Source: Variovorax sp. EL159 (GTDB lineage: Bacteria > Pseudomonadota > Gammaproteobacteria > Burkholderiales > Burkholderiaceae_C). Taken from it: a stretch of 64,000 bases of DNA. Each line of letters starts with the position of its first letter. The first letter of the stretch is position 1. The translations under genes and the position numbers were made by a program. This document shows, piece by piece, positions 57,723 through 64,000 of this stretch. The notes under the pieces were generated by a model. That model saw only the letters and a program-made list of their open reading frames with translations. It was not told where the DNA came from and did not search any database. The stretch covers positions 186,001-250,000 of the forward strand of contig NZ_FMUJ01000005.1 of assembly GCF_900100965.1 (NCBI RefSeq), given 5' to 3'.

Positions 57723-59129
57723 ATGAGCAACCCTCATTTCTCCAGGCTCCAGCGTGCCTTTTCGCGCGCGGGCATTGCCGTCGATTACCGCGATGGCGTC
57801 TATCACTTGCACAACGAGGCTTCGCAGGCCACGGTGCTCCTGCCGCCCAGCCTTCCGCTGGAAGAAAAGGCGGTCAATCAGCTGCTGGCCTTTGCCAGCG
57901 TGCGCTCGCCCGACGGCGCGCAGGGCGTGTGCAAGGCCTGCGCGACGCCGGACTTTCATCCGGGCTCGGTCGCGCCGGTCGGCAGCGTCGTGGCGACCGA
58001 CGCCGACTTCGTCATTCCCGCCGCGGTGGGCACCGACATCAACTGCGGCATGCGGCTGCTGACCACCGGCCTCACGCTGGACCAGGTGGCGCCGCACAAG
58101 ACGCGGCTGATCGAGCGGCTCACGCGTAGCCTGCTCGACAACGGGCGCGATGTGCCGGTGCACACGACGGCCTTCAAGGCGCTGTTCGACGTGGGGCCGT
58201 CGGCGTTCCTGGAGGCAGTGCGCAGCGATGGCCTGTGGTCTTCGTGCGACCGCGAGCGGATGCAGGCCGAGATCGACGCTTGCATTGGCCTTGCGAGTTT
58301 CGGTGGCAGCGCGCGGCATGCGCCCGAGGCCTATACCGGTGCGCGGCATGAAGTGTTCCGCGACCCATGCCTGGGCACGCCGGGCAGCGGCAATCATTTC
58401 GTCGAGCTCCAGGTGGTCGACCAGGTGATGGACCGGCATGCGGCCTACCGCGCGGGGCTGAGGACGGGCGAGGTGGTCGTGATGATCCACAGCGGCTCGC
58501 GCGACATCGGCTTTCATGTTGGCGGCCGCTGGATGGACCGCGCCCGCAACGAATGGCCCAAGGGCCTGCGTCATCCGAAGAGCGGCCTGTACGGCCTGAC
58601 GGGACCGTTGGCGCAGGAGTACCTGGAGGCGATGGGCGTGGCGGCGCGTTATGCGTGGGCCAACCGCGTCGTGCTGGCCGAGCTGGTGCGCAAGGACTTT
58701 GCCGAGCTGCTTGGCGCCACCGCGTCGAGGCTCGTGGTCGATGTGCCGCACAACGTGGTGCTGCGCGAGCACGGCATGAACATCCACCGCAAGGGCGCGA
58801 CGCCGGCGCACGAGGGCGACCTCGCGCTGATTCCCGGTTCGATGGGCGATCACTCGTACCTCGCGACCGGGCTGGGTCATGAAAGCTGGCTGTGGTCGTG
58901 CAGCCATGGCGCCGGGCGACGCATGCGGCGGCAGGAGGTGCGCGCGATGCGGCCGGCGCCTGGCGACGAGCGCGCCGATTGGCAATGCGTCACCTTGCGC
59001 GAGGAGCGCCGGATCGAAGAGGCGCCGCAGGCCTACAAGCCCATCGGCGCCGTGATCGATGCACAGGAGCGCGCGGGGCTGATCCGCTGCGCCGTGCGGC
59101 TCAAGCCCTGGGTCACGTTCAAGGCGTGA
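57723..59129 (+). CDS. rtcB: RNA-splicing ligase RtcB family
   Basis: A 468-residue RtcB-type ligase, which joins 2',3'-cyclic-phosphate (or 3'-phosphate) RNA ends to 5'-OH ends via a guanylylated histidine. Visible: CKACATPDFHPG, VGTDINCGMRLLTTG (metal cysteine), GTPGSGNHFVELQ, VVMIHSGSRDIG, IPGSMGDHSYLATG, and SCSHGAGRRMRRQ holding the guanylylated histidine. All are intact. No archease or RtcA gene accompanies it. The start at 57723 gives the expected N-terminus; the frame continues upstream into the leader, which I exclude. Family length is normal. Confidence 0.92.
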   Translation: MSNPHFSRLQRAFSRAGIAVDYRDGVYHLHNEASQATVLLPPSLPLEEKAVNQLLAFASVRSPDGAQGVCKACATPDFHPGSVAPVGSVVATDADFVIPAAVGTDINCGMRLLTTGLTLDQVAPHKTRLIERLTRSLLDNGRDVPVHTTAFKALFDVGPSAFLEAVRSDGLWSSCDRERMQAEIDACIGLASFGGSARHAPEAYTGARHEVFRDPCLGTPGSGNHFVELQVVDQVMDRHAAYRAGLRTGEVVVMIHSGSRDIGFHVGGRWMDRARNEWPKGLRHPKSGLYGLTGPLAQEYLEAMGVAARYAWANRVVLAELVRKDFAELLGATASRLVVDVPHNVVLREHGMNIHRKGATPAHEGDLALIPGSMGDHSYLATGLGHESWLWSCSHGAGRRMRRQEVRAMRPAPGDERADWQCVTLREERRIEEAPQAYKPIGAVIDAQERAGLIRCAVRLKPWVTFKA

Positions 59130-59148
59130 CCTGGGGCTCGATGGCGGA

Positions 59149-60456
59149 TCAGCCCATCGCGGGCTGCGAAATGCGCGGCTGGGGTGCGGGCATGCCGGTG
59201 AACGCGAAATCGACCTCGGGCGCCAGCCCGCTCACGATCCGCGCGATCGACTTGCCCGAGCCGCAGGCGTGCGTCCAGCCGAGCGTGCCGTGGCCGGTGT
59301 TCAGGTACAGGTTCGGCAGTTTGGTCTTGCCGATCAACGGCACGTTGCTCGGCGTGGCGGGGCGCAGGCCGGTCCAGAACTGGGCCTGCGTGGTGTCGCC
59401 GGCGCCGGGGAACAGCTCTTCGACGCGCCGCACGATGGCTTCGCAGCGCACGCGGTTCAGGTCGCGGTCATAGCCGTTGAGCTCGGCCGTGCCGGCGATG
59501 CGCAGGCGGTCGCCCGACTCCGAGGTGTAGCGCGAGAACACGAGCTTGAATTCGTCGTCGGTCAGCGAGACCTGGTGGGCCTTGGAAGCGTCCTTCACGG
59601 GCAGCGTCACCGAGTAGCCCTTGGCCGGGTAGATCGGCAGGCGAATGCCCAGGGGCGCGGCATAGAGCGGGCTGAGCGAACCCATCGCGAGCACGAAGGC
59701 GTCGCCGCGGATGCGCTGGAAGCGGCCTTCTGCGTCGGTGGCTTCGACGTGGTCGATGGTGCCACCGGCCTCGCGCAGGGCAGTGACCGTGTGGCTCATG
59801 AGGAACTTGACGCCGGCTGCGGCGGCCAGCCCCACGAGTTCACGCGCGAAGCGGTTGGCGTCACCCGATTCGTCTTCGGCCGTGTAGGTGGCGCCGGCCA
59901 GCTTCGGGCGGATGTGAGCGAGGGCGGGCTCGATCTTCACGGCCTCGTCGGCGGAGATCACGAGGCGTTCGCAGCCCAGGGCGCGCATCTGTTCGGCGGG
60001 CTTGAGGGCGCCGTCGAATTCTTTTTGCGTCGTATAGAAATGCAGGATGCCTTGGGTGCGCTGGTCGTAGTTCAGGCCGGTATCGCGGCGTAACTGCTGC
60101 AACGTGTCGCGGCTGTAGGTGCCCAGGCGAACGATCTGCTCGATGTTGTGTTTTGTGCGCGCCGGTGTGCATTCGCGCAGGAACTGCAGGCCCCAGAGCC
60201 ACTGGCGCATGTCGGCACGGATGCGGAACAGCAGCGGGGCGTCTTCCTTGCCCAGCCATTGCAGCACCTTGAGCGGTGCGCTCGGGTTGGCCCAGGGTTC
60301 GGCATGGCTGACAGAGATCTGCCCGCCGTTGGCGAAGCTGGTTTCGGCGGCGGGCGTGGCCTGCCGGTCGATGACGGTCACTTCGTGGCCGAGTTGCTGG
60401 AGGTAGTAAGCCGAGGTCACGCCGAGCAGGCCGGCGCCAAGAACGATCACGCGCAT
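59149..60456 (-). CDS. dadA: D-amino-acid dehydrogenase DadA
   Basis: A 435-residue FAD enzyme that oxidises D-amino acids to 2-oxo acids and ammonia, feeding electrons to the respiratory chain. The FAD motif is MRVIVLGAGLLGVTSAYYL; SFANGGQISVSHAEPWANP is diagnostic for DadA, and GLRPATPSNVPLIG and YLNTGHGTLGWTHACGSG the C-terminal flavin part. AAAGG precedes the ATG at eight bases. A tandem glycine riboswitch lies upstream on the same strand, so expression responds to glycine, a possible substrate or a signal of amino-acid excess. The family normally deaminates D-alanine and others. Confidence 0.93.
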   Translation of the reverse strand: MRVIVLGAGLLGVTSAYYLQQLGHEVTVIDRQATPAAETSFANGGQISVSHAEPWANPSAPLKVLQWLGKEDAPLLFRIRADMRQWLWGLQFLRECTPARTKHNIEQIVRLGTYSRDTLQQLRRDTGLNYDQRTQGILHFYTTQKEFDGALKPAEQMRALGCERLVISADEAVKIEPALAHIRPKLAGATYTAEDESGDANRFARELVGLAAAAGVKFLMSHTVTALREAGGTIDHVEATDAEGRFQRIRGDAFVLAMGSLSPLYAAPLGIRLPIYPAKGYSVTLPVKDASKAHQVSLTDDEFKLVFSRYTSESGDRLRIAGTAELNGYDRDLNRVRCEAIVRRVEELFPGAGDTTQAQFWTGLRPATPSNVPLIGKTKLPNLYLNTGHGTLGWTHACGSGKSIARIVSGLAPEVDFAFTGMPAPQPRISQPAMG

Positions 60457-60502
60457 TTCAAGTACCTTTGAGGTTGCAGCGCTTGAATGGCGGGCGTGGT
60501 TT

Positions 60503-60519
60503 GCTATTTATTCAATAGC
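60503..60519. repeat. GCTATT-n5-AATAGC palindrome between riboswitch and dadA
   Basis: GCTATT (60503-60508) and AATAGC (60514-60519) form a six-pair hairpin with a five-base loop. No T-run follows on the minus strand, so it is not a standard terminator. Similar GCTAT...ATAGC palindromes are common between genes of Comamonadaceae by my recollection. It may be part of the riboswitch expression platform or an independent repeat. Confidence 0.4.
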
Positions 60520-60554
60520 AAGCAACCGGACGACCGCCGTCCAAGTTGCCGCTC

Positions 60555-60765
60555 CCCCTGTCCTCGGTACCTGAGAGATTCACCCTGCTGCACCCGCAGC
60601 GGGTTTGCTCCTTCGGTGCACCACCGCCATGTTTTGTGGGGTAGTGGCTCTCCAGACGGCTGTATCAGTTGGTGCAGTACAGATCCCTTGTTCGGACCGA
60701 CCTGAGCGTTTATGGGAGTTTGCGCCTTCGGTAGGGCCACCGGGGTGGCCCGCTCTCCTGCAGTG
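60555..60765 (-). promoter_or_regulatory. Tandem glycine riboswitch upstream of dadA
   Basis: Read on the minus strand there are two glycine aptamers in a row. The first (about 60765-60690) shows GGAGAGC, ACCGAAGGCGCAAAC and GCTCAGGTCGGT. The second (about 60657-60555) shows TGGAGAGCC, CACCGAAGGAGCAAAC and the very typical AATCTCTCAGGTACC followed by GAGGACAGG. These conserved parts (GGAGAG, CCGAAGG-GCAAA, CTCAGGT) are the class hallmarks. The element lies about 100 bases before the dadA start. Glycine switches are usually on-switches, so glycine should raise dadA expression. Placement on dadA rather than on glycine-cleavage genes is notable. Confidence 0.92.
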
Positions 60766-60771
60766 GGGGCG

Positions 60772-60800
60772 ATTGTAGGCGGGGCTTGCGCAGGCGCCAA
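60772..60800 (-). promoter_or_regulatory. Promoter of the dadA riboswitch transcript
   Basis: On the minus strand TTGGCG (60800-60795) and TACAAT (60777-60772) are separated by exactly 17 bases, a good sigma-70 type pair. The start point would fall near 60765, right at the beginning of the first aptamer. On the opposite strand GATAAT at 60831-60836 might serve rfbB, but without a clear -35. Confidence 0.6.
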
Positions 60801-60886
60801 CCCTGAGGCTTCGGCCCGAAATGCCGATGGGATAATCTTTCGCTGACTTGCCGAAGGGCAATCGTTCCACAACAACAGGGGACTCC

Positions 60887-61957
60887 ATGATCCTGGTTAC
60901 CGGCGGCGCCGGCTTCATTGGCGCCAATTTCGTACTCGACTGGATCGCGAACAGCGACGAGCCGGTCGTGAACCTCGACAAACTGACCTACGCGGGCAAC
61001 CTGGAAACGTTGGCGTCGCTCAAGGGCAACCCGAAGCACATCTTCGTGCAAGGCGACATCGGTGACAGCGCGCTGCTCGACCGCCTGCTGGCAGAGCACA
61101 AGCCACGCGCCGTGGTGAACTTCGCCGCCGAGTCCCACGTCGACCGCTCGATCCATGGCCCGGAAGACTTCGTCCAGACCAACGTCCTCGGCACCTTCCG
61201 CCTGCTCGAATCCGTGCGCGGTTTCTGGAGCGCGCTGCAGGCCGACCAGAAGGCAGCTTTCCGCTTCCTGCACGTCTCGACCGACGAGGTGTATGGCTCG
61301 CTCTCCAAGACCGATCCGGCCTTCACCGAAGAGAACAAGTACGAGCCCAACAGCCCGTACTCGGCCAGCAAGGCCGCCAGCGACCATCTTGTGCGCGCCT
61401 GGCACCACACCTACGGCCTGCCGGTGCTGACCACCAACTGCTCGAACAACTACGGGCCCTTCCACTTCCCCGAGAAGCTGATCCCGCTGATGATCGTCAA
61501 CGCGCTGGCCGGCAAGGCGCTGCCCGTGTATGGCGACGGCATGCAGGTGCGCGACTGGCTCTACGTGAAGGACCACTGCAGCGCCATCCGCCGCGTGCTC
61601 GAAGCCGGCAAGCTCGGCGAGACCTACAACGTGGGCGGCTGGAACGAGAAGCCCAACATCGAGATCGTCAACACCGTTTGCGCGCTGCTCGACGAACTGC
61701 GTCCCAAGGCCGACGGCAAGCCATACAAGGAACAGATCACCTACGTGACCGATCGCCCTGGGCACGATCGCCGCTATGCCATCGATGCACGCAAGCTCGA
61801 GGCCGAACTGGGCTGGAAGCCGGCCGAAACATTCGACAGCGGCATCCGCAAGACCGTCGAGTGGTACCTCGCGAACGGCGAGTGGGTGCGCAACGTGCAA
61901 AGTGGCGCGTACCGCGAGTGGGTCGAGAAGCAGTACGACACAAAGGCCGCGGCATGA
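60887..61957 (+). CDS. rfbB: dTDP-glucose 4,6-dehydratase RfbB
   Basis: A 356-residue extended SDR, the second step of dTDP-L-rhamnose synthesis: dTDP-glucose to dTDP-4-keto-6-deoxyglucose. NAD+ loop ILVTGGAGFIGANFVLDW; catalytic YSASKAASDHLVRAW (Tyr and Lys) with the nearby Thr/Asp/Glu in STDEVYGSL; AAESHVDRSIHGP is the RmlB hallmark. AGGGGA precedes the ATG. The rfbD start overlaps its stop (ATGA). It is the first gene of rfbBDAC, divergent from the riboswitch. Confidence 0.96.
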   Translation: MILVTGGAGFIGANFVLDWIANSDEPVVNLDKLTYAGNLETLASLKGNPKHIFVQGDIGDSALLDRLLAEHKPRAVVNFAAESHVDRSIHGPEDFVQTNVLGTFRLLESVRGFWSALQADQKAAFRFLHVSTDEVYGSLSKTDPAFTEENKYEPNSPYSASKAASDHLVRAWHHTYGLPVLTTNCSNNYGPFHFPEKLIPLMIVNALAGKALPVYGDGMQVRDWLYVKDHCSAIRRVLEAGKLGETYNVGGWNEKPNIEIVNTVCALLDELRPKADGKPYKEQITYVTDRPGHDRRYAIDARKLEAELGWKPAETFDSGIRKTVEWYLANGEWVRNVQSGAYREWVEKQYDTKAAA

Positions 61958-62844
61958 AGTTGCTGCTGCTGGGCAAGGGTGGTCAGGTCGGTTGGGAGCT
62001 GCAGCGCAGCCTGGCGCCCCTGGGTGAGCTGATTGCTCTCGATTTCGACAGCACGGATTTCAACGCCGACTTCAGCCGTCCCGAGCAACTGGCCGAAACG
62101 GTGCTCAAGGTGCGTCCTGACGTGGTCGTCAATGCAGCGGCGCATACCGCCGTCGACAAGGCCGAGAGCGAACCTGAGTTCGCGCGCAAGCTGAACGCCA
62201 CATCGCCAGGCGTCGTGGCCGAGGCCGCGCAGCAGATCGGCGCGCTGATGGTTCACTACTCCACCGATTACGTCTTTGACGGCAGTGGCAGCAAGCCCTG
62301 GAAGGAAGACGACGCAACCGGGCCGCTCAGCGTCTACGGCCAGACCAAGCTCGAAGGCGAGCAACTGGTGGCCAAGCACTGTGCGAAGCACCTGATCTTT
62401 CGCACCAGCTGGGTGTATGCGGCGCGCGGTGGCAACTTCGCCAAGACCATGTTGCGGCTGGCGAAGGAGCGGGACAAGCTGACTGTCATCGACGACCAGT
62501 TCGGCGCGCCCACGGGCGCGGAACTGCTGGCTGACGTGACGGCACATGCCATTCGGGCGACGCTGCAGGACCCTGGGAAGGCGGGGCTCTACCACGCCAT
62601 CGCCGGCGGCGAGACCACGTGGTATGGCTATGCGCGCTTCGTGCTCGAGATGGCACAAGAAGCCGGCGTCGAACTCAAGGCTGGGCCACAGGCTGTCGAG
62701 GCGGTACCGACCAGCGCGTTCCCTACGCCTGCCACGCGGCCGCACAACTCGCGCCTCGATACGACCAAGCTGCAAACCACCTTCGGCCTGCGCTTGCCGC
62801 CTTGGCAGGAAGGCGTTGCGCGCATGCTGCGCGAAACCCTCTGA
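61954..62844 (+). CDS. rfbD: dTDP-4-dehydrorhamnose reductase RfbD
   Basis: A 296-residue extended SDR, the last step of dTDP-L-rhamnose synthesis, NADPH-dependent. Cofactor loop LLLGKGGQVGWELQRSL; VNAAAHTAVDKAESEPE and STDYVFDGSGSKPWKEDD are typical of RmlD; the catalytic pair is in VYGQTKLEGEQ. The ATG overlaps the rfbB stop by four bases. 21 bases separate it from rfbA. The order B-D-A-C is the common one in Gram-negative bacteria. Product rhamnose is used for LPS O-antigen, rhamnolipid or capsule. Confidence 0.96.
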   Translation: MKLLLLGKGGQVGWELQRSLAPLGELIALDFDSTDFNADFSRPEQLAETVLKVRPDVVVNAAAHTAVDKAESEPEFARKLNATSPGVVAEAAQQIGALMVHYSTDYVFDGSGSKPWKEDDATGPLSVYGQTKLEGEQLVAKHCAKHLIFRTSWVYAARGGNFAKTMLRLAKERDKLTVIDDQFGAPTGAELLADVTAHAIRATLQDPGKAGLYHAIAGGETTWYGYARFVLEMAQEAGVELKAGPQAVEAVPTSAFPTPATRPHNSRLDTTKLQTTFGLRLPPWQEGVARMLRETL

Positions 62845-62865
62845 GATTCACACGAGAAGAAACGC

Positions 62866-63759
62866 ATGACCACGACGCAACGCAAAGGCATCATCCTGGC
62901 AGGGGGCTCGGGCACCCGCTTGCACCCTGCGACATTGGCGATCAGCAAGCAGCTGCTGCCGGTGTACGACAAGCCGATGATCTATTACCCGCTCAGCACC
63001 TTGATGCTTGGGGGGATGCGCGACATCCTGATCATCAGCACGCCGCAAGACACGCCGCGGTTCCAGCAGTTGCTGGGCGATGGGAGCCAGTGGGGTATCA
63101 ATCTGCAGTACGCGGTGCAGCCGAGTCCTGACGGGTTGGCGCAGGCATTCATCATCGGCGACAAGTTCGTGGGCAACTCGCCGAGCGCGCTGGTGTTGGG
63201 CGACAACATCTTCTACGGCCATGACTTCGTTCATCTGCTTGCCGACGCAGATGCGAAGGAGTCGGGTGCGACTGTGTTCGCCTACCACGTGCAGGACCCG
63301 GAGCGCTATGGCGTGGTCGCGTTCGATGCAAATGGCAAGGCCAGCAGCATCGAAGAAAAACCGCTGAGCCCCAAGAGCAGCTATGCAGTAACGGGGCTGT
63401 ACTTCTACGACAACCAGGTGGTCGACATCGCCAAGGCAGTGAAGCCGAGCGCGCGCGGCGAATTGGAGATCACTGCGGTGAATCAGACTTATCTGGAGCG
63501 CGACCGGTTGAACGTGCAGATCATGCAACGTGGCTACGCATGGCTCGATACCGGCACGCACGACAGCTTGCTGGAAGCGGGGCAGTTCATCGCCACGCTC
63601 GAACATCGGCAAGGCCTGAAGATTGCGTGCCCCGAGGAAATTGCGTGGCGCAACGGCTTCATTACCACTGAGCAGCTTTCGAGGCTCGCCGCACCTCTGG
63701 AAAAGAGCGGCTACGGCAAATACCTGAAGCATCTGCTGAGTGACGAGGTGCGTTCATGA
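62866..63759 (+). CDS. rfbA: Glucose-1-phosphate thymidylyltransferase RfbA
   Basis: A 297-residue nucleotidyltransferase, the first step of the pathway: dTTP plus glucose-1-phosphate to dTDP-glucose. GIILAGGSGTRLHPATLAISKQLLPVYDKPMIYYPL is the signature block with the catalytic Arg/Lys and metal aspartate later in VLGDNIFYGHDF. Length is normal. ATG at 62866; its end overlaps the rfbC ATG (ATGA). Confidence 0.96.
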   Translation: MTTTQRKGIILAGGSGTRLHPATLAISKQLLPVYDKPMIYYPLSTLMLGGMRDILIISTPQDTPRFQQLLGDGSQWGINLQYAVQPSPDGLAQAFIIGDKFVGNSPSALVLGDNIFYGHDFVHLLADADAKESGATVFAYHVQDPERYGVVAFDANGKASSIEEKPLSPKSSYAVTGLYFYDNQVVDIAKAVKPSARGELEITAVNQTYLERDRLNVQIMQRGYAWLDTGTHDSLLEAGQFIATLEHRQGLKIACPEEIAWRNGFITTEQLSRLAAPLEKSGYGKYLKHLLSDEVRS

Positions 63760-64000
63760 AAGTCACGTCTACCGCGATTTCCGACGTGCTCGTGATCGAG
63801 CCGAAGGTGTTCGGCGATGCACGAGGCTTCTTTTTTGAGAGTTTCAACCAGAAGGCTTTCGACGAAGCGATCGGCAAGCGCATCGACTTTGTCCAGGACA
63901 ACCATTCGCGTTCTGTAAAGGGCGTGCTGCGCGGGCTGCACTACCAGATCCAGCAGCCGCAGGGAAAGCTCGTACGTGTGGTGAGGGGGGCGGTGTTCGA
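63756..64000 (+). CDS. rfbC: dTDP-4-dehydrorhamnose 3,5-epimerase RfbC, N-terminal part
   Basis: The first 81 codons are present, cut by the window end. VLVIEPKVFGDARGFFFESFNQKAF, FVQDNHSRSVKGVLRGLHYQ and PQGKLVRVVRG are the RmlC cupin blocks; the histidine of RGLHYQ belongs to the active site. Starts at an ATG overlapping the rfbA stop. Third enzyme of dTDP-rhamnose synthesis, completing rfbBDAC. Confidence 0.95.
   Translation, partial: MKVTSTAISDVLVIEPKVFGDARGFFFESFNQKAFDEAIGKRIDFVQDNHSRSVKGVLRGLHYQIQQPQGKLVRVVRGAVF

Noticed and set aside
55380..58985. A minus-strand open frame of about 1200 codons opposite phaM, the FIST gene and rtcB
   Set aside because: High G+C removes stop codons on the antisense strand. 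The peptide is Arg/His/Ala-rich with no family resemblance, and three clear genes lie on the other strand.
60503..60519. The GCTATT/AATAGC hairpin as the riboswitch terminator
   Set aside because: There is no T-run after it on the minus strand and it is A/T-rich; kept only as a repeat.

Overview
The window is GC-rich (roughly two thirds G+C), densely packed and strongly codon-biased. Its gene families point to a Burkholderiales bacterium of the Comamonadaceae, most like Variovorax: Liv-type transport joined to catabolic genes, phaM, pgaABCD, the paoABC aldehyde oxidase, a MocR regulator, and a dispersed CCCCC/GGGGG intergenic repeat of a type I recall from that family. The genus is inferred from memory of family content, not from a search. 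There are 61 protein genes, the first and last cut by the window edges. I found no rRNA, tRNA, insertion sequence, CRISPR array or phage genes.

Layout. 1-7590 (+): a catabolic and uptake operon (end of an SDR, MoaF-like protein, SnoaL-like protein, aldehyde dehydrogenase, complete branched-chain-type ABC transporter). 7611-8807: a small secreted protein, then a lower-GC patch (about 54% in its gene) with an orphan membrane protein. 8808-13003: AraC and LysR regulators, an SDR and an MHS-type MFS carrier. 13125-16945 (-): an exported redoxin, a DsbD/ScsB-type reductase and an AlaX-type tRNA editing protein. 17077-23194: a sorbosone-dehydrogenase-like lipoprotein, then a LacI-regulated base-uptake and deamination set (permease, amidohydrolase, TauE-like carrier) with two near-identical operators. 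23186-28855: GNAT, MarR plus ClC channel, quinone oxidoreductase, LysR and an SDR. 28994-35601 (-): the pgaABCD biofilm polysaccharide operon. 35861-44919 (+): a creatininase-family hydrolase, a two-component system, a small repeat protein, paoABC and a phospholipase-D-like lipoprotein. 44916-53684 (-): eleven same-strand genes for amino-acid turnover and export (three LysE/RhtB exporters, an EamA carrier, two PhzF proteins, two VOC proteins, a GST, an aminotransferase and a threonine-dehydratase-like enzyme), with a divergent MocR regulator at 53796. 55443-59129: phaM, a FIST-domain protein and rtcB. 59149-60765 (-): dadA under a tandem glycine riboswitch. 60887-64000: dTDP-rhamnose genes rfbBDA and the start of rfbC.

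The most interesting non-coding signals are the tandem glycine riboswitch with its own promoter in front of dadA; a leader before rtcB with mutually exclusive hairpins; paired LacI operators flanking a UUCG hairpin with a T-run; and inverted repeats in several divergent regulator/target gaps (MarR, LysR twice, MocR). The best candidate for an undescribed functional unit is the 44.9-55.2 kb amino-acid export array with its MocR regulator. Its substrate cannot be read from the sequence.
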